DNA of 64,000 nt from Acanthococcus lagerstroemiae (Eukaryota; Arthropoda; Insecta; Hemiptera; Eriococcidae), in assembly GCA_031841125.1 (NCBI GenBank), contig CM063106.1, positions 7,688,001 through 7,752,000 of the forward strand, in the 5' to 3' direction. Every line of letters begins with the position of its first letter. Position 1 is the first letter of the stretch. A model generated the notes under the pieces. The model made no database searches. It was not told the origin of the DNA and saw only the letters and a list, made by a program, of their open reading frames with translations. Shown here in pieces: positions 41,801 to 45,389 of the stretch. The position numbers and the translations under genes were made by a program.

Positions 41801-43098
41801 TTTTTTTCGTGAATTCAACATTACCATTGTGGGCCGATAAATGGGTCCCTTTTAAAATTTGTGGAATTACAGAACTGCTATCAAAATAGTTAGAATTCAG
41901 TGAATTTTCCCCGTTGGTTAATTTAAAGCACGTTCATTTCGTAGGGTTGCTACATGTCCAGTATTTTACCCGACTGTCCAATATTTCGTCGACTTGTCCA
42001 GTGAGAATTAGACCCTTACCGGACAATAGAAATGTCCAGTATTTTCAAAAATTCTTAAAAAGCAAAAAACAAAATAGTATTATAAATTACTGTTTTGAAG
42101 TACTTTTTTGATATTTTTATATATGTCCCTCATTTAGGAACAGCAGTTTTGTAAGTTCTTCTATGCTTGTGTACGTGTTTCTATATTTTTTAAACAAAAA
42201 GTAAATAGAAACTTTTTTTTTTGTTTATTTGTTGCGAATGTGTCCGTCATTCCTAAAATTCAGATGTAGCAACCCTATTTCCCAGATAAGAAGCTGCCTC
42301 TACAGTCCCTCCCCTTGTATCTATGTCTGTTTCATTCATGATCCTCAAGACAGTGAGCACGTTCCTAAACTTGAAAAAGTTTACGAATGATTGCATTCAG
42401 AAAACCAGTGAAGTTCAAAAATGAAAGCATTCAAGAACTGAACGGAGTTTATAGGTTAATAATGCGGTTGTAAATTGAACGAACTTCCTAAGTGAACCTC
42501 GCAACTTATCCACGTCTAATGTAATGACTTTGAAGCGAGAACTGTTATTCCATCACTTTTACCTGTGAGGGTATACCAATGAAAAGACAGCCTGCAGGAC
42601 GTACTCAAGAACTCCGGAAAGGGGAGGGAATTAGATGCACCGATAAGAAACAAGTACCTACCGAGCATATAAAAAACTTCCGAATTCGAGGAAAATATGT
42701 ATAAAAAATATTATTTTCCTCCCTCAGCGAAGGGGTTTTGACCCAAAACCCTTCACTTGGGCAGGCTCTTAAGCAGTCTGCCTCCATCTTTGTAATGAGT
42801 CACTTTGCTATTTTCCCTTGCGATACCACGATTTTCTTTGAACATTGTACTGAAATAATTATTAAGCATTTACCTGGCTATCAGTTTTCATATTCACTCT
42901 GATACTATCGCTATTTTTAGTCTGTAAAAATACAAGACATCACGATCCAAATTACATAGTTATACTTTCATACTTTTCAAATTTTTTATCAGCTACCTAT
43001 TGGTACCCTCACTTTTAACGAATTCTGGACGAAAAACTTACCGGTAAATTCTGCTCATGTAACACGATTGCAAAATTATCGAGACCCTCTTTCTCCAT
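1229..43098 (-). CDS. SLC28-type concentrative nucleoside transporter (CNT), 12 coding exons
   Basis: Predicted Na+ (or H+) coupled nucleoside importer of the plasma membrane. Coding exons in transcript order: 43098-43042, 42921-42874, 31345-31159, 31083-30915, 9407-9269, 7451-7254, 7043-6882, 6319-6226, 6126-5961, 5812-5641, 2861-2703, 1423-1229. Every junction has a GT donor and AG acceptor, the phases agree throughout, and the sum is 1746 nt, so 581 residues plus TAA. This is close to the usual length of animal CNTs (about 600). Family blocks seen: FSKHPSH, GDKIETFL, GTTAIESVN, GMTEAM, KPYLSRLTKSEL, STVAGSV, SVMSAPA, INEFVAY and IATYALCSFSNPGS. The joins of exons 2-3 and 4-5 cross long introns (11.5 and 21.5 kb) and rest on phase and membrane-topology agreement rather than transcripts. 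The intron between 30915 and 9407 contains two TraB genes. The core exons are near certain; the N-terminal exons are an inference. Confidence 0.85.
3429..3832 (-). mobile_element. tRNA-headed SINE in a CNT intron
   Basis: Read on the minus strand, the element starts with a tRNA-like segment. It holds a perfect B box (GGTTCGATTCC, complement of 3773-3783) and, about 40 nt upstream, a degenerate A box near 3814-3825. A body of roughly 330 bp without coding capacity follows. The sequence AGACCAT occurs just outside both ends (3422-3428 and 3834-3840), which fits a short target duplication. The class is inferred from the polymerase III promoter alone; the exact 3' end is uncertain. Confidence 0.55.
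3864..5051 (+). pseudogene. Internally deleted pogo/Tigger-like (CENP-B type) transposase remnant
   Basis: The first 40 codons from 3864 read as a psq-type helix-turn-helix with the hallmark AAKKHDVPRSTLI. After a frameshift near 3985 the next part continues in another frame as PKIEEDLVTWITECARKRFP, the second DNA-binding helix bundle of pogo-type transposases. The C-terminal end is also present, ending in a cysteine/histidine finger: FYC, WTSCSKCQLWIHVLCAE, CHVCEFC, then TAA at 5049-5051. A small intron (about 4841-4917, GTAAAA to TTTTTTCAG) restores the frame into the finger. The whole DDE catalytic core is absent, and the middle (4120-4600) is lysine-rich filler. It lies inside a CNT intron on the opposite strand. 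Confidence 0.6.
5641..9407 (-). CDS. CNT exons 5-10 (scaffold, first hairpin and substrate loop)
   Basis: Exon 5 (9407-9269) ends FSKHPSH, the family block before the nucleoside-transporter N domain. Exon 6 (7451-7254) has VQWGIVYKG and GDKIETFLSYSYHGAAFVYS. Exon 7 (7043-6882) ends GTTAIESVNCCVSVFLGM, and exon 8 (6319-6226) begins TEAMLVVKPYL, so the signature loop is split by an intron. Exon 9 (6126-5961) carries GSVFAAYVAFGV and SVMSAPAALSLSKLLYPETE. Exon 10 (5812-5641) has GAISAINMVTGIIASLIAFI. In the Vibrio CNT structure the loop residues are Asn, then Gln-Thr-Glu. Here the aligned residues are Ser and Met-Thr-Glu, and the usual Pro after TEA is Met. The introns hold only repeats. Confidence 0.93.
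6669..6785 (+). mobile_element. 5'-truncated SINE copy (same family as 15,472)
   Basis: It matches the body of the SINE at 15,472-15,695: GACGAGAAGAGGGCTAA, then CAGCCCTA, GCGGATTCCAGG, and a tail GAGAGTAAAAGTATTAGAAG. The tRNA head with A and B boxes is missing. It lies in a CNT intron. Confidence 0.7.
7921..8084. mobile_element. MULE-like MITE with 11-bp target duplication
   Basis: A 164-bp element with inverted ends (AGCACTAGAAC / GTTCTAGTGCT) whose similarity runs about 45 bp inward through ATACGCCATTTTCTAT. It is flanked by a perfect 11-bp direct repeat, TAACAATACTA, at 7910-7920 and 8085-8095. A 9-11-bp duplication with long inverted ends is the pattern of Mutator-like elements. It appears to sit inside an older inverted-repeat element (about 7836-8507, ends resembling GAGGGGCTATTTGGAAA). 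Confidence 0.75.
8855..9050. mobile_element. hAT-type MITE (ends CAGGGGCGAAAC)
   Basis: Terminal inverted repeats are CAGGGGCGAAAC and GTTTCGCCCCTG. It is flanked by 8-bp duplications GCTATATG and GCTGTATG (one mismatch) at 8847-8854 and 9051-9058. There is no coding capacity. The CA-starting ends and 8-bp duplications identify the hAT superfamily. Confidence 0.8.
9685..9829. repeat. Two-copy tandem repeat, unit about 73 bp
   Basis: The unit (ATATCAAyATGGCGCCCAT ... CCAGAAAAyAACTTATTG) occurs at 9685-9757 and again at 9758-9829 with a handful of mismatches. It lies in the long CNT intron next to exon 5. No function is evident. Confidence 0.8.
10414..11590. mobile_element. hAT-type element, 1.18 kb, non-autonomous (ends CAGGGATGGAAA)
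   Basis: The left end CAGGGATGGAAA and right end TTTCCATCCCTG are inverted repeats, flanked by a perfect 8-bp duplication CTGTGAAT at 10406-10413 and 11591-11598. The interior has several short open frames but nothing recognisable as a transposase. Subterminal copies of GGAAGCTGGAAGCC-like words recur near both ends, as is common for hAT transposase-binding regions. Lies in CNT intron 4. Confidence 0.8.
12364..12467 (-). other. Possible CNT cassette exon (low confidence)
   Basis: Read on the minus strand this stretch encodes a hydrophobic segment (VQLLQRCQLLFLVSSLIAYL) ending in a GC|GTAGGT donor. Its exit phase fits the exon at 9407, and an AG acceptor in the matching phase exists upstream of ATGAGC. 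The direct join of 30915 to 9407 fits the family better, so this is at most an alternative exon and may be chance. Confidence 0.2.
12655..12790 (-). mobile_element. R1-clade LINE, 3'-end fragment
   Basis: It matches the 3' terminal region shared by the other R1 copies here: GATGCACGCATG, the block around CGGAAACTATCCTTTCGAG, and GAGGCTGGCCCGA. Only the untranslated end is present. No target duplication was identified. Confidence 0.65.
12872..13099. mobile_element. hAT-type MITE (ends CAGCGGTTCTCAAA)
   Basis: Inverted ends CAGCGGTTCTCAAA and TTTGAGAACCGCTG are the well-known style of Charlie-like hAT elements, with a GGGTCGCGA word repeated inside. Flanks CTCTAGAG (12864-12871) and TTCTAAAG (13100-13107) agree at six of eight positions, fitting an aged 8-bp duplication. 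Confidence 0.8.
13108..14862. other. Gene-free intronic stretch
   Basis: Inside CNT intron 4. It contains an unassigned 77-codon minus-strand frame (13411-13644) that resembles no family I know. A C/T-rich stretch lies near 13,920-14,110, and G-runs near 14,677. Nothing else is supported. Confidence 0.4.
14863..15173. mobile_element. hAT-type MITE, family with ends CAGGGACGTAC (copy 1)
   Basis: Ends TAGGGACGTACC and GGTACGTCCCTG are inverted. The interior matches copies at 19,388, 47,282 and a half copy at 37,154: repeated TTTTCCCAACT words, A-runs and the block AACTGCTGA. The flanks (GACCCGAT and GACCCAAA) are similar but not identical, so the duplication is uncertain for this copy. Confidence 0.75.
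15472..15695 (+). mobile_element. tRNA-derived SINE with intact polymerase III boxes
   Basis: The element is 224 bp. The head holds an A box TGGCCGAGTGG (15483-15493) and a perfect B box GGTTCGAGTCC (15527-15537), spaced as in a tRNA-Ser/Leu type gene. The body continues with GGCAAGACGAGAAGAGGGC and ends GAAATTAGAAGAGAG. A perfect 10-bp direct repeat GTACCTGGCT flanks it (15462-15471 and 15696-15705). This is a clear reverse-transcribed insertion; a truncated relative lies at 6,669. Confidence 0.88.
15932..16869 (+). mobile_element. R1-clade LINE, 5'-truncated copy, 18-bp target duplication
   Basis: The copy encodes the degraded C-terminus of the R1-type polyprotein: GRCHGELNFHLTQVLS, the CCHC-like segment around HCDRRAEDTPWHPLFEF (second Cys lost), and RSGWNRVPAFVSAIMRRKM, with a stop and frame changes. 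It is followed by the family's 3' region ending near CTACTACACC, without poly(A). The repeat TAATCTCAAAA(G/A)TTCTAC (18 bp, one mismatch) flanks it at 15914-15931 and 16870-16887. It sits in CNT intron 4, not in rDNA. Confidence 0.85.
16960..17879. other. Gene-free stretch, degenerate repeats
   Basis: AT-rich sequence with scattered words such as GAAGCCAAGTTC and CAGAATTTTT that recur at 15.7-15.9 and 20.3-20.5 kb, so probably an old dispersed repeat. No coding sequence is recognisable. Confidence 0.35.
17880..19022 (-). CDS. TraB-domain protein, intronless (paralogue A)
   Basis: Single open frame of 380 codons. Residues 1-115 are low-complexity and polar with no recognisable signal peptide. 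The TraB/PrgY/TIKI-type domain runs from about 116 to the end. Visible marks: GTNHAD (148-153), VLVELC (Glu175), GGEF (237-240), LADRPIEITVKR (257-268), ERDLYLTH (319-326) and GQGH (349-352). The two GxxH motifs plus the conserved Glu match the metal-site residues proposed for the TIKI/TraB fold. The true substrate is unknown; human TRABD is a mitochondria-associated relative. It lies in CNT intron 4, same strand, about 9.8 kb from its paralogue B, with roughly half the domain identical by eye. Lack of introns suggests origin by retroposition or loss of introns before duplication. Confidence 0.9.
   Translation of the reverse strand: MFSKIKRLILRKQNRYTSCDGSSTDTVRRPDQVKRSCEHQSSHQNECIVVHTTADIHEEGASSSSTYHCDPDHDIPTCGNIRHANRVLRSDSADERTFNVGELTSRTKHADLHRNIVEEIAEFYQTFATPQTDIRILVSKNVIVYVLGTNHADIKCRDDVVDVIQKVKPRTVLVELCSLRACSCIKHKGSAFQSSPKFTFRYLRTTITQLGFLPAMIFFTDVFREHLVSESSFLHYGGEFIAAMTAAQSMKSCQLILADRPIEITVKRQASAMGNWRGLRITLQVTLALMFKKHMKPLMVNANRLVFDDPKTYEVLVFERDLYLTHSIQEAAKRYENANSVTRIVAVIGQGHIQGIQAYWGKVPSEFLPFLMSPQTILDQ
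19388..19696. mobile_element. hAT-type MITE, family with ends CAGGGACGTAC (copy 2)
   Basis: It is flanked by a perfect 8-bp duplication CCCGGCTC (19380-19387 and 19697-19704). Left end CAGGGACGTACC, right end ATACGTCCTTA. It contains a run of about 18 G near 19,421 and the family's TTTTCCCAACTG blocks. The perfect duplication makes this the best delimited copy and fixes the superfamily as hAT. Confidence 0.9.
19857..20252 (+). mobile_element. Possible solo LTR (396 bp)
   Basis: The segment starts TGTATCCC and ends CAATATCA (TG...CA). It has no similarity to the surrounding TTAGC-rich hAT sequence and is flanked by TTAGC and TTAGT, a plausible 5-bp duplication. It has a distinct, more GC-rich composition, including a GAGAGAGAGCGAGAG stretch. 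Strand is arbitrary. No internal retroelement sequence adjoins it. Confidence 0.35.
20309..22342. other. Gene-free stretch
   Basis: No recognised coding sequence. Short frames at 21184-21671 (plus) are charged and helical-looking but unassigned. From 22,010 to 22,210 there is a degenerate tandem pattern of AAGACT/AAAACTCG-like words of about 20 bp. Confidence 0.35.
22343..23077. repeat. Inverted-repeat element built on GCTCACACTT words
   Basis: The left border (GTAAAGTGCTCACAG) and right border (AAGTGTGAGCAGTTTAC) are inverted. Near the right end several further copies occur in both orientations, for example AAAGTGCTCACACTTTT and CAGTGTGAGCAAAATAC. At 22399-22464 a 22-bp unit (GTATTTTGCTCACACTTG plus TAAT) is repeated three times. 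No target duplication was identified. Confidence 0.5.
23531..23691. mobile_element. MULE-like MITE with 9-bp target duplication
   Basis: Nearly perfect inverted repeats of about 45 bp (AAGGTACTATACCCCAGGT ... ACCTGGGGTATAGTACCTT) run inward through GGACATCCGCCATTTTGGAT. Flanks GGCAAAGGT (23522-23530) and AGCAAAGGT (23692-23700) agree at eight of nine. The long ends and CGCCATTTT word recall the element at 7,921. Confidence 0.75.
23890..25302. repeat. Dispersed repeat (GTGACTTTGCCG family), copy 1, interrupted
   Basis: It matches, in reverse orientation, the copy at 38,816-39,395. Shared blocks include CATAATATCCGTC-like and CTTCAGAGGAT-like stretches, TGGGCTCAGGTAAAA, ATTTCTTACGTAC and CCTAGCTAATCTTATTC. 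It is interrupted at 24,639 by an R1 LINE and broken at about 25,302 by a second LINE. It probably once carried a gene, since remnants such as YPLKDDFDYVKF are legible, but no family is recognised. Confidence 0.6.
24639..25240 (+). mobile_element. R1-clade LINE, 5'-truncated copy, 11-bp target duplication
   Basis: It begins inside the C-terminal coding region (LLRSRSGWNQISAFVSAIMR at about 24,730-24,790) and ends CGTCCCACCACACC with no poly(A). The perfect repeat ATCTCCAATAG flanks it at 24628-24638 and 25241-25251. This copy defines the 3' terminus of the family. It inserted into the GTGACTTTGCCG repeat, whose uninterrupted sequence is seen at 38.8 kb. Confidence 0.88.
25302..27830 (+). pseudogene. 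LINE with endonuclease end and FADD reverse transcriptase, frameshifted
   Basis: The copy starts within the endonuclease: RKWTWRSPDNRTKNEIDHIL then HFSSDHRPVRCKI (about 25,370-25,515). It continues through a lysine-rich linker to the reverse transcriptase: APGPDGIENDSL, NNYRPISLSS, FIDFNKAFDS, VKQGDPLSPNIF and the active site LRFADDIAII. It ends with the nuclease-like tail GYRNKGRPIKRWADEL and a stop at 27,730. Two frameshifts, near 26,215 and 26,480, break the frame, and there is an in-frame stop at 25,359. The 3' end is an AATAAAATATAATAAAA tail. The type is that commonly annotated as endonuclease-reverse transcriptase in insects. Confidence 0.85.
27831..28818. other. Gene-free stretch
   Basis: Sequence between the LINE tail and TraB paralogue B. 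No recognisable coding sequence or repeat ends were found. Confidence 0.4.
28819..29946 (-). CDS. TraB-domain protein, intronless (paralogue B)
   Basis: Single open frame of 375 codons. Residues 1-110 are polar and unrelated in sequence to those of paralogue A. The domain has the same order of marks: GTNHAD (147-152), TLVELC (Glu174), GGEF near 237, LADREIPITVKR, LERDIFLTH (317-325) and GQGH (347-350). The block GFLPAMIFFTD (210-220) is identical in both copies. A hydrophobic run near 281-290 (TFLVLLSLIF) may be a membrane or core helix. An internal ATG at codon 5 could also serve as start. The reading frame is intact over its full length, which argues for selection. It lies in CNT intron 4, about 1 kb downstream (in transcript direction) of exon 4. 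Confidence 0.9.
   Translation of the reverse strand: MISTMHHKVRNVFKFRRKSTPTPADQNALSENAVETDQLTDSTRVSPQPDVTSLTGNQEPKPQTNSEVMVNNDSIIHHPDATMEAGSKCIDEDSLGLAGKSTPNEAVASFSESISLQQVAEFYHHFPDLHTEVRIMIFNNVVIYLLGTNHADPQCPIDVADIMRAVRPQITLVELCAWRACGCRIHKGNIFQTKPQFTFQYLRRVISEIGFLPAMIFFTDAFNEHTAFDRELLEYGGEFAMAAQICQELGDCKIILADREIPITVKRQASAMSIWRGIRVTFLVLLSLIFKSRMSTFLRRGHELITRDRNFYQVVVLERDIFLTHMIQRTASLLFAVDRPQIVAVVGQGHLNGIQSLWGKVVTRMLPLILNPEVE
29947..30914. other. Intronic stretch with MITE fragment
   Basis: From CNT exon 4 to TraB paralogue B. A partial MITE starts at 30,346 (CAGTGGCGTAGCCAGG) and shares GCCGATATTAGAGGACTATT with the complete copy at 36,561; its right end was not found. The rest is unassigned. 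Confidence 0.55.
30915..31345 (-). CDS. CNT exons 3-4 (first two membrane helices)
   Basis: Exon 3 (31345-31159) starts at an ATG directly after a CTAACAG acceptor. It encodes a charged stretch and one long helix ending in VTFAVLHWVKQ, and its donor is GTATGT in phase 1. Exon 4 (31083-30915) encodes RKPPLVPYDGLGLLLVIA and then ISYWSLFYYKYMKPF, which resembles the second helix of animal CNTs, and ends ...VLNTFLT plus AG. Joining its AG to the first A of the exon at 9407 gives FLTRSFYVIPGLLFG. That matches the position of the third helix in mammalian CNTs. The short intron between exons 3 and 4 is 31084-31158. Confidence 0.7.
31843..33110. mobile_element. hAT-type element (ends CAGTGCCGTAT), split by a LINE
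   Basis: Left end CAGTGCCGTATCC and right end TACGGCCCTG, with the perfect 8-bp duplication ACCGAAAC at 31835-31842 and 33111-33118. G/C-rich words GAGGGGGG and ACCCCCCCTTGTATACGG lie just inside the ends. Most of the interior is a LINE fragment, so the hAT element is the older. Confidence 0.8.
31905..33005 (+). pseudogene. R1/Jockey-like LINE 3' fragment with duplicated end
   Basis: The fragment encodes the C-terminal part of a LINE polyprotein: RSIIEYGSTIYYPRL, VSYTATNVIAGILPIDL, LTQFLTGHGNFGEYLKKYN and the finger CINCKKEITDTPDHT. Then comes a stop and frame changes. The region after the finger is present twice (about 32,503-32,637 and 32,694-32,829, both reading like KQI...NQNWF.DKK...INYVNEIM). 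The 3' end is GCATTTTGTTTTATT followed by an A-run near 33,000. Confidence 0.75.
33383..36070 (-). pseudogene. Endonuclease-reverse transcriptase LINE, degraded and split by an R1 copy
   Basis: The minus strand reads, from 36,070 downwards, LPKKSQARRCGDYRLISLIS and QFGFKKGLGTREALFSM (35,600-35,782). The R1 element interrupts at 35,541-34,498. The frame resumes with DVFVCFIDYQKTFDTIRH, a degenerate GYADDTAL near 34,150, and the C-terminus VLKCYVWPELLYGTETWSL ... RIPWVEKVSNSEVLKRAG (33,439-33,999). Several stops are present. The 3' end carries a (GAA)n tail, seen as (TTC)n on the plus strand at 33,409-33,428. It is the same family as the copy at 53.8 kb. Confidence 0.8.
34498..35541 (-). mobile_element. 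R1-clade LINE, 5'-truncated copy, 14-bp target duplication
   Basis: The best preserved R1 copy. It reads NAIRCVSAYRTVSSEAVG, LRKWKDALAHSSKGEWTRAL, HLTQVLSGHGCFGTYL, then the CCHC finger CTHCDRGAEDTPWHTLFEC, an acidic insert (EEDDEEKEEDDD), and GSSWNRVSAFVSAIMKRKM. The 3' region follows. The exact 14-bp repeat TTCTGTAGTTGTAT flanks it (34484-34497 and 35542-35555). It inserted into the LINE of 33.4-36.1 kb between codons for AYNYR and KDVFV. Confidence 0.9.
36376..36944. mobile_element. Inverted-repeat element (GCGGGCTGTCAG family), split by a MITE
   Basis: Arms of about 60 bp lie at 36,376-36,435 (AACGGGCTGTCAG ... AACTAGCAATA) and, inverted, at 36,885-36,944 (TATTGCTAGTT ... CTGATAGCCCGC). 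A further partial copy begins at 36,984 with the same arm and extends to about 37,145. TGATATC/GATATCA words recur throughout. A hAT MITE with its own target duplication sits in the middle. Confidence 0.6.
36561..36807. mobile_element. hAT-type MITE (ends CAATGGCGTAGCCA)
   Basis: Ends CAATGGCGTAGCCA and TGGCTACGTCACTG, interior GCCGATATTAGAGGACTATT, and a perfect 8-bp duplication ACGGCAAC at 36553-36560 and 36808-36815. Partial relative at 30,346; a more distant one may be the 140-bp element at 45,826-45,965. Confidence 0.88.
37154..37310. mobile_element. hAT-type MITE, CAGGGACGTAC family, half copy
   Basis: The left end CAGGGACTTGC and interior match the copy at 47,282 (TAGGAATTTTTCACTyAGC, then AGTTGGrAAAATkCAAC). 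It stops at about 37,310 where the gag-like fragment begins; the right half is missing. Confidence 0.65.
37311..37899 (-). pseudogene. LTR-retrotransposon gag fragment
   Basis: The 139-codon frame at 37630-37211 (the gag part ends near 37,311) reads LLKLSVKETALDWFNSAS, GTWKAEFLATFTDNSW and YRYLGGSLLEYALRKERMLL. This is the order and spacing of the Retrotrans_gag domain (WF/WY, F..F, Y.L..S). An upstream frame (37899-37696) may be the N-terminal part, separated by stops. No LTR, protease or pol sequence was seen beside it. Confidence 0.6.
38300..40093. mobile_element. 1.8-kb inverted-repeat DNA element (ends GACCGGCTCCGAAG)
   Basis: Left end GACCGGCTCCGAAGAAAGGG and right end CCCTTTCTTCGGAGCCGGAC are inverted; similarity runs about 35 bp through ACCTTATGGCTAAA. 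Flanks ACATTTTT (38292-38299) and ACATTTTG (40094-40101) agree at seven of eight. The interior includes a copy of the GTGACTTTGCCG repeat (38,816-39,395). No transposase frame was recognised. Confidence 0.65.
38816..39395. repeat. Dispersed repeat (GTGACTTTGCCG family), copy 2
   Basis: Uninterrupted partner, in opposite orientation, of the copy at 23,890-25,302. It starts CCGGGGTGACTTTGCCG and contains GGCAAAGTTACCTGCGCAC and ATAGTGAAATTCC. Used here to show where the R1 copy inserted in copy 1. Confidence 0.65.
40198..40514. repeat. Foldback unit with terminal hairpin (copy A)
   Basis: Two adjoining palindromic parts. First, GTTCTACACATGCATCG (40,200) pairs with CGATGCATTTGTAGAAC (40,358-40,374). 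Second, a hairpin at 40391-40499 has stems CAAGGAGCGAATGAGGTTT / AAACCTCAATTTCGCTCCTTG and the core GACGAGCCGAAGGCGAG. It ends GAAATATACTATT. It matches the copy at 49,405-49,817. Confidence 0.7.
40571..41064. mobile_element. Inverted-repeat MITE (CGCTTTTCAATACAACCATG)
   Basis: Ends of about 35 bp: CGCTTTTCAATACAACCATG then TTATGTCCAAAT on the left, and the inverted ATTTGGACATAGCATGG then TTGTATTGAAAAGCG on the right. TTACTCAT / ATGAGTAA lies just outside. A third partial copy of the word occurs near 40,740-40,785. No coding sequence. Confidence 0.65.
41065..41943. other. Gene-free intronic stretch
   Basis: AT-rich sequence in CNT intron 2. A 69-codon frame at 41603-41812 (plus) is Phe/Cys-rich and unassigned. 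No element ends were recognised. Confidence 0.35.
41944..42275. mobile_element. MITE with TA duplication (ends GGGTTGCTACAT)
   Basis: Ends GGGTTGCTACAT and ATGTAGCAACCC are inverted and bordered by TA on both sides (41942-41943, 42276-42277), as in Tc1/mariner-type elements. TGTCCAGTATTTT-like words are repeated four times inside the left half. No coding capacity. Confidence 0.7.
42874..43098 (-). CDS. CNT exons 1-2 (cytoplasmic N-terminus)
   Basis: The ATG at 43098 opens a 19-codon exon (MEKEGLDNFAIV...) that ends at a GTAAGT donor below 43042. A 48-nt exon at 42921-42874 follows (TKNSDSIRVN...), with a TTTTTACAG acceptor and a GTAAAT donor, both phase 0. An acceptor (CCTCAG) just above 43109 suggests the ATG exon has an upstream non-coding exon. 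The peptide is hydrophilic, as expected of the cytoplasmic tail before the first helix of animal CNTs. Assignment to the CNT gene depends on strand, phase and the absence of another downstream gene. The sequence itself is not conserved enough to recognise. Confidence 0.55.
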
Positions 43099-43109
43099 TG
43101 TTATCGTAT

Positions 43110-44693
43110 CTGAGGAAAGAAAAAACCAAAATATAAATATTGGGAAACAATGATTGCGAGATGAAGCTGTCGAAACTTCAAAACTGCATAACATACAAAA
43201 ATAAATGATAGGTAAACACGAATTCTCTGAAAAATATGAAATAAACTGTTTCTATTATCTTATCTGATAATGTATACCTACATCATTACAAGGCCCTTGA
43301 ATGTCGAGAACGTGTGAGTGCTATTCAAAGGACTGTGGATGATTGATATTCAGGCCTAACAAAAAGGGCAGGGAAAAGGGAATTAGAGCTCCAATTCAGA
43401 CCCATCAATGACAACAATTTTCAATGATATTTGTGGGATCGTCGTAGGTTTTTTGCTGTGTCCATTGTTCCGCCAATTCCTATATATGCTTTTTGCATGG
43501 ACAAAATAATGGCGGTCTGTTTGCCCCAGCTATACCGATATGGTCTAGTGGACGTACATTAATGATTCCAATAAGAAAGTTAACCCCCTCCCCCACAAAA
43601 AAAGAAGTCAGTGTTCAATATCAACATTTGGTGATGATCACATCTTGACAACCTGTTCTTTCTTTTTGATAGTTACACGATGATGTTCACGTAAATCAGG
43701 GACGTGCAAACGCTAGTTTTCTAGAAGACGGGAGGCGATTCCTAATTGTTCTACCAACAATAAAGTCTCCAGTTTCTAAACTGAAAATGTTTAACAATGA
43801 AGAAGTGTGATTCGAGGAAAACGCAAGAAATCTTTTGGGAGAGAGACCCCCTTCCTTTTGATACGCGCCGTCGCTTCTGAGTCATAGATATTACATAAAT
43901 GCGAAATTGAGCAGATACTTAATTCAAAACTTGCTACCTACAAGTACCACTCAGGTAGAAATAACCTGCAAAGTGAATGTCTAAATGATGAATTCTACGT
44001 GAGAAATAAAATATCATGCACGATACCACATCGCACGTTCTTTTCATATGTCTAAATGATGAATTCTACGTGAAAAATAAAATATCATGCACGATACCGC
44101 ATCACACGTTCTTCATAAACATAAAAAACGTGAACAATATGTCATGGGTCACGTGTAAATTATATTATTTGGCTTTTTAGATAATAAGGTAGGTACTTTC
44201 TATAGCCGTTGAAGTCTTTATTGTCTCTTTAATTTTTCTATGTTAGTACTGGTTGGTTCTTAGAAAAATACGATCAACCACCACTGTTTTCTACTGATAT
44301 AGTGGTAAGAGCACACGTGGGATGAAACAAAATGGAAACCAAGCATGCTGAAGGAATTTGCAGAAAACCATCTCCCTTGATCAAGTAGATTCTTAGAAAT
44401 TCAAGTATTATTTTCTGTGTATCTATTGAGCAAGGTTTCAAAACTGTCGAAGACTGTTATTAATTTACTCAGTTTTCAGCTTGAAGGCCCCCAATTTCCA
44501 ATGAAAAGAGGAAGGGAAGGGAAAGTAATTAAAACTAGATAAAATTCCGAATTTTATTTAAAATCTTTTGCTTGGGAAGGATGTACAATGTATCAGCAAA
44601 GCAATTTATTAAATTGAGAATCTATTATTGCTCCCTAGCGCCCAAACTATCTGCGAAAAACCCCTTCTAGTTAAGTCAAGTACTATTGTTAAT
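43110..44693. other. 5' flank of the CNT gene; two-copy tandem repeat
   Basis: No coding sequence was recognised. At 43977-44114 a 71-bp unit (TCTAAATGATGAATTCTACG ... ATCATGCACGATACC) occurs twice in tandem with a few mismatches. Core promoter motifs were not identified. Confidence 0.5.
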
Positions 44694-45382
44694 GGATCAT
44701 TCTCCAGAAACTGAGAATATTAAGGTAGCATTTTTTTCATAATATTTAGTTTATATGTAGTAGAGAATATCTATATACGGACAAAAGAGTTTTAAGAATT
44801 TCCTTTTCCAAGGAATTTCTGAAAAGTAAGCTATCACATGCACCAGTAAGTACGATCTGTTACATACTCGTAGATTATGTTCAGGAATCAAAACTGTTCC
44901 TGTACCGTCATTTGTCGTGCTGAACAATGTATAAGGTACATTGCGCCAGTCGAAGATTGACCACGACAATGGACTGAGAACCTTGGTAACAGAACTTTAC
45001 CTGTCCCTTCTGGAAATGTGACATTACTGACAGCAGACTGAACTTCTTAACATATACTCCCCATCTTTCTGAATAATACCACTTTATTGGAAAAAACAAC
45101 TTGAAACAAAAGTTTTAAAAAATACAACAGGATTTGAAACAAGGTGGTGACACATTCACGTAAATGGAAACCTTCCTCTGCTTTTTCCATTCAAAAGATA
45201 TGGTAACTCTCCTATCTGATGGATCGGATTGGTGAAATTTTCTGCGGATGTTATTGTGTAACCCAAAATACCTAATCCCCACCGCAACCCAAAAATAAAT
45301 GAATTTAATGAATAAATAAACCAAAAGTTAGGGTTAAAAAATTACTGGTAACAAAATATTCTCAGTTTCTGGAGAATGATCC
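44694..45382. mobile_element. Element with perfect 28-bp inverted ends
   Basis: GGATCATTCTCCAGAAACTG plus AGAATATT at 44694-44721 is repeated exactly, inverted, at 45355-45382. Two overlapping minus-strand frames of 60-70 codons lie inside (44751-45099) but resemble nothing I know. No clear target duplication was found, so the class is open. Confidence 0.6.
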
Positions 45383-45389
45383 TGATATG

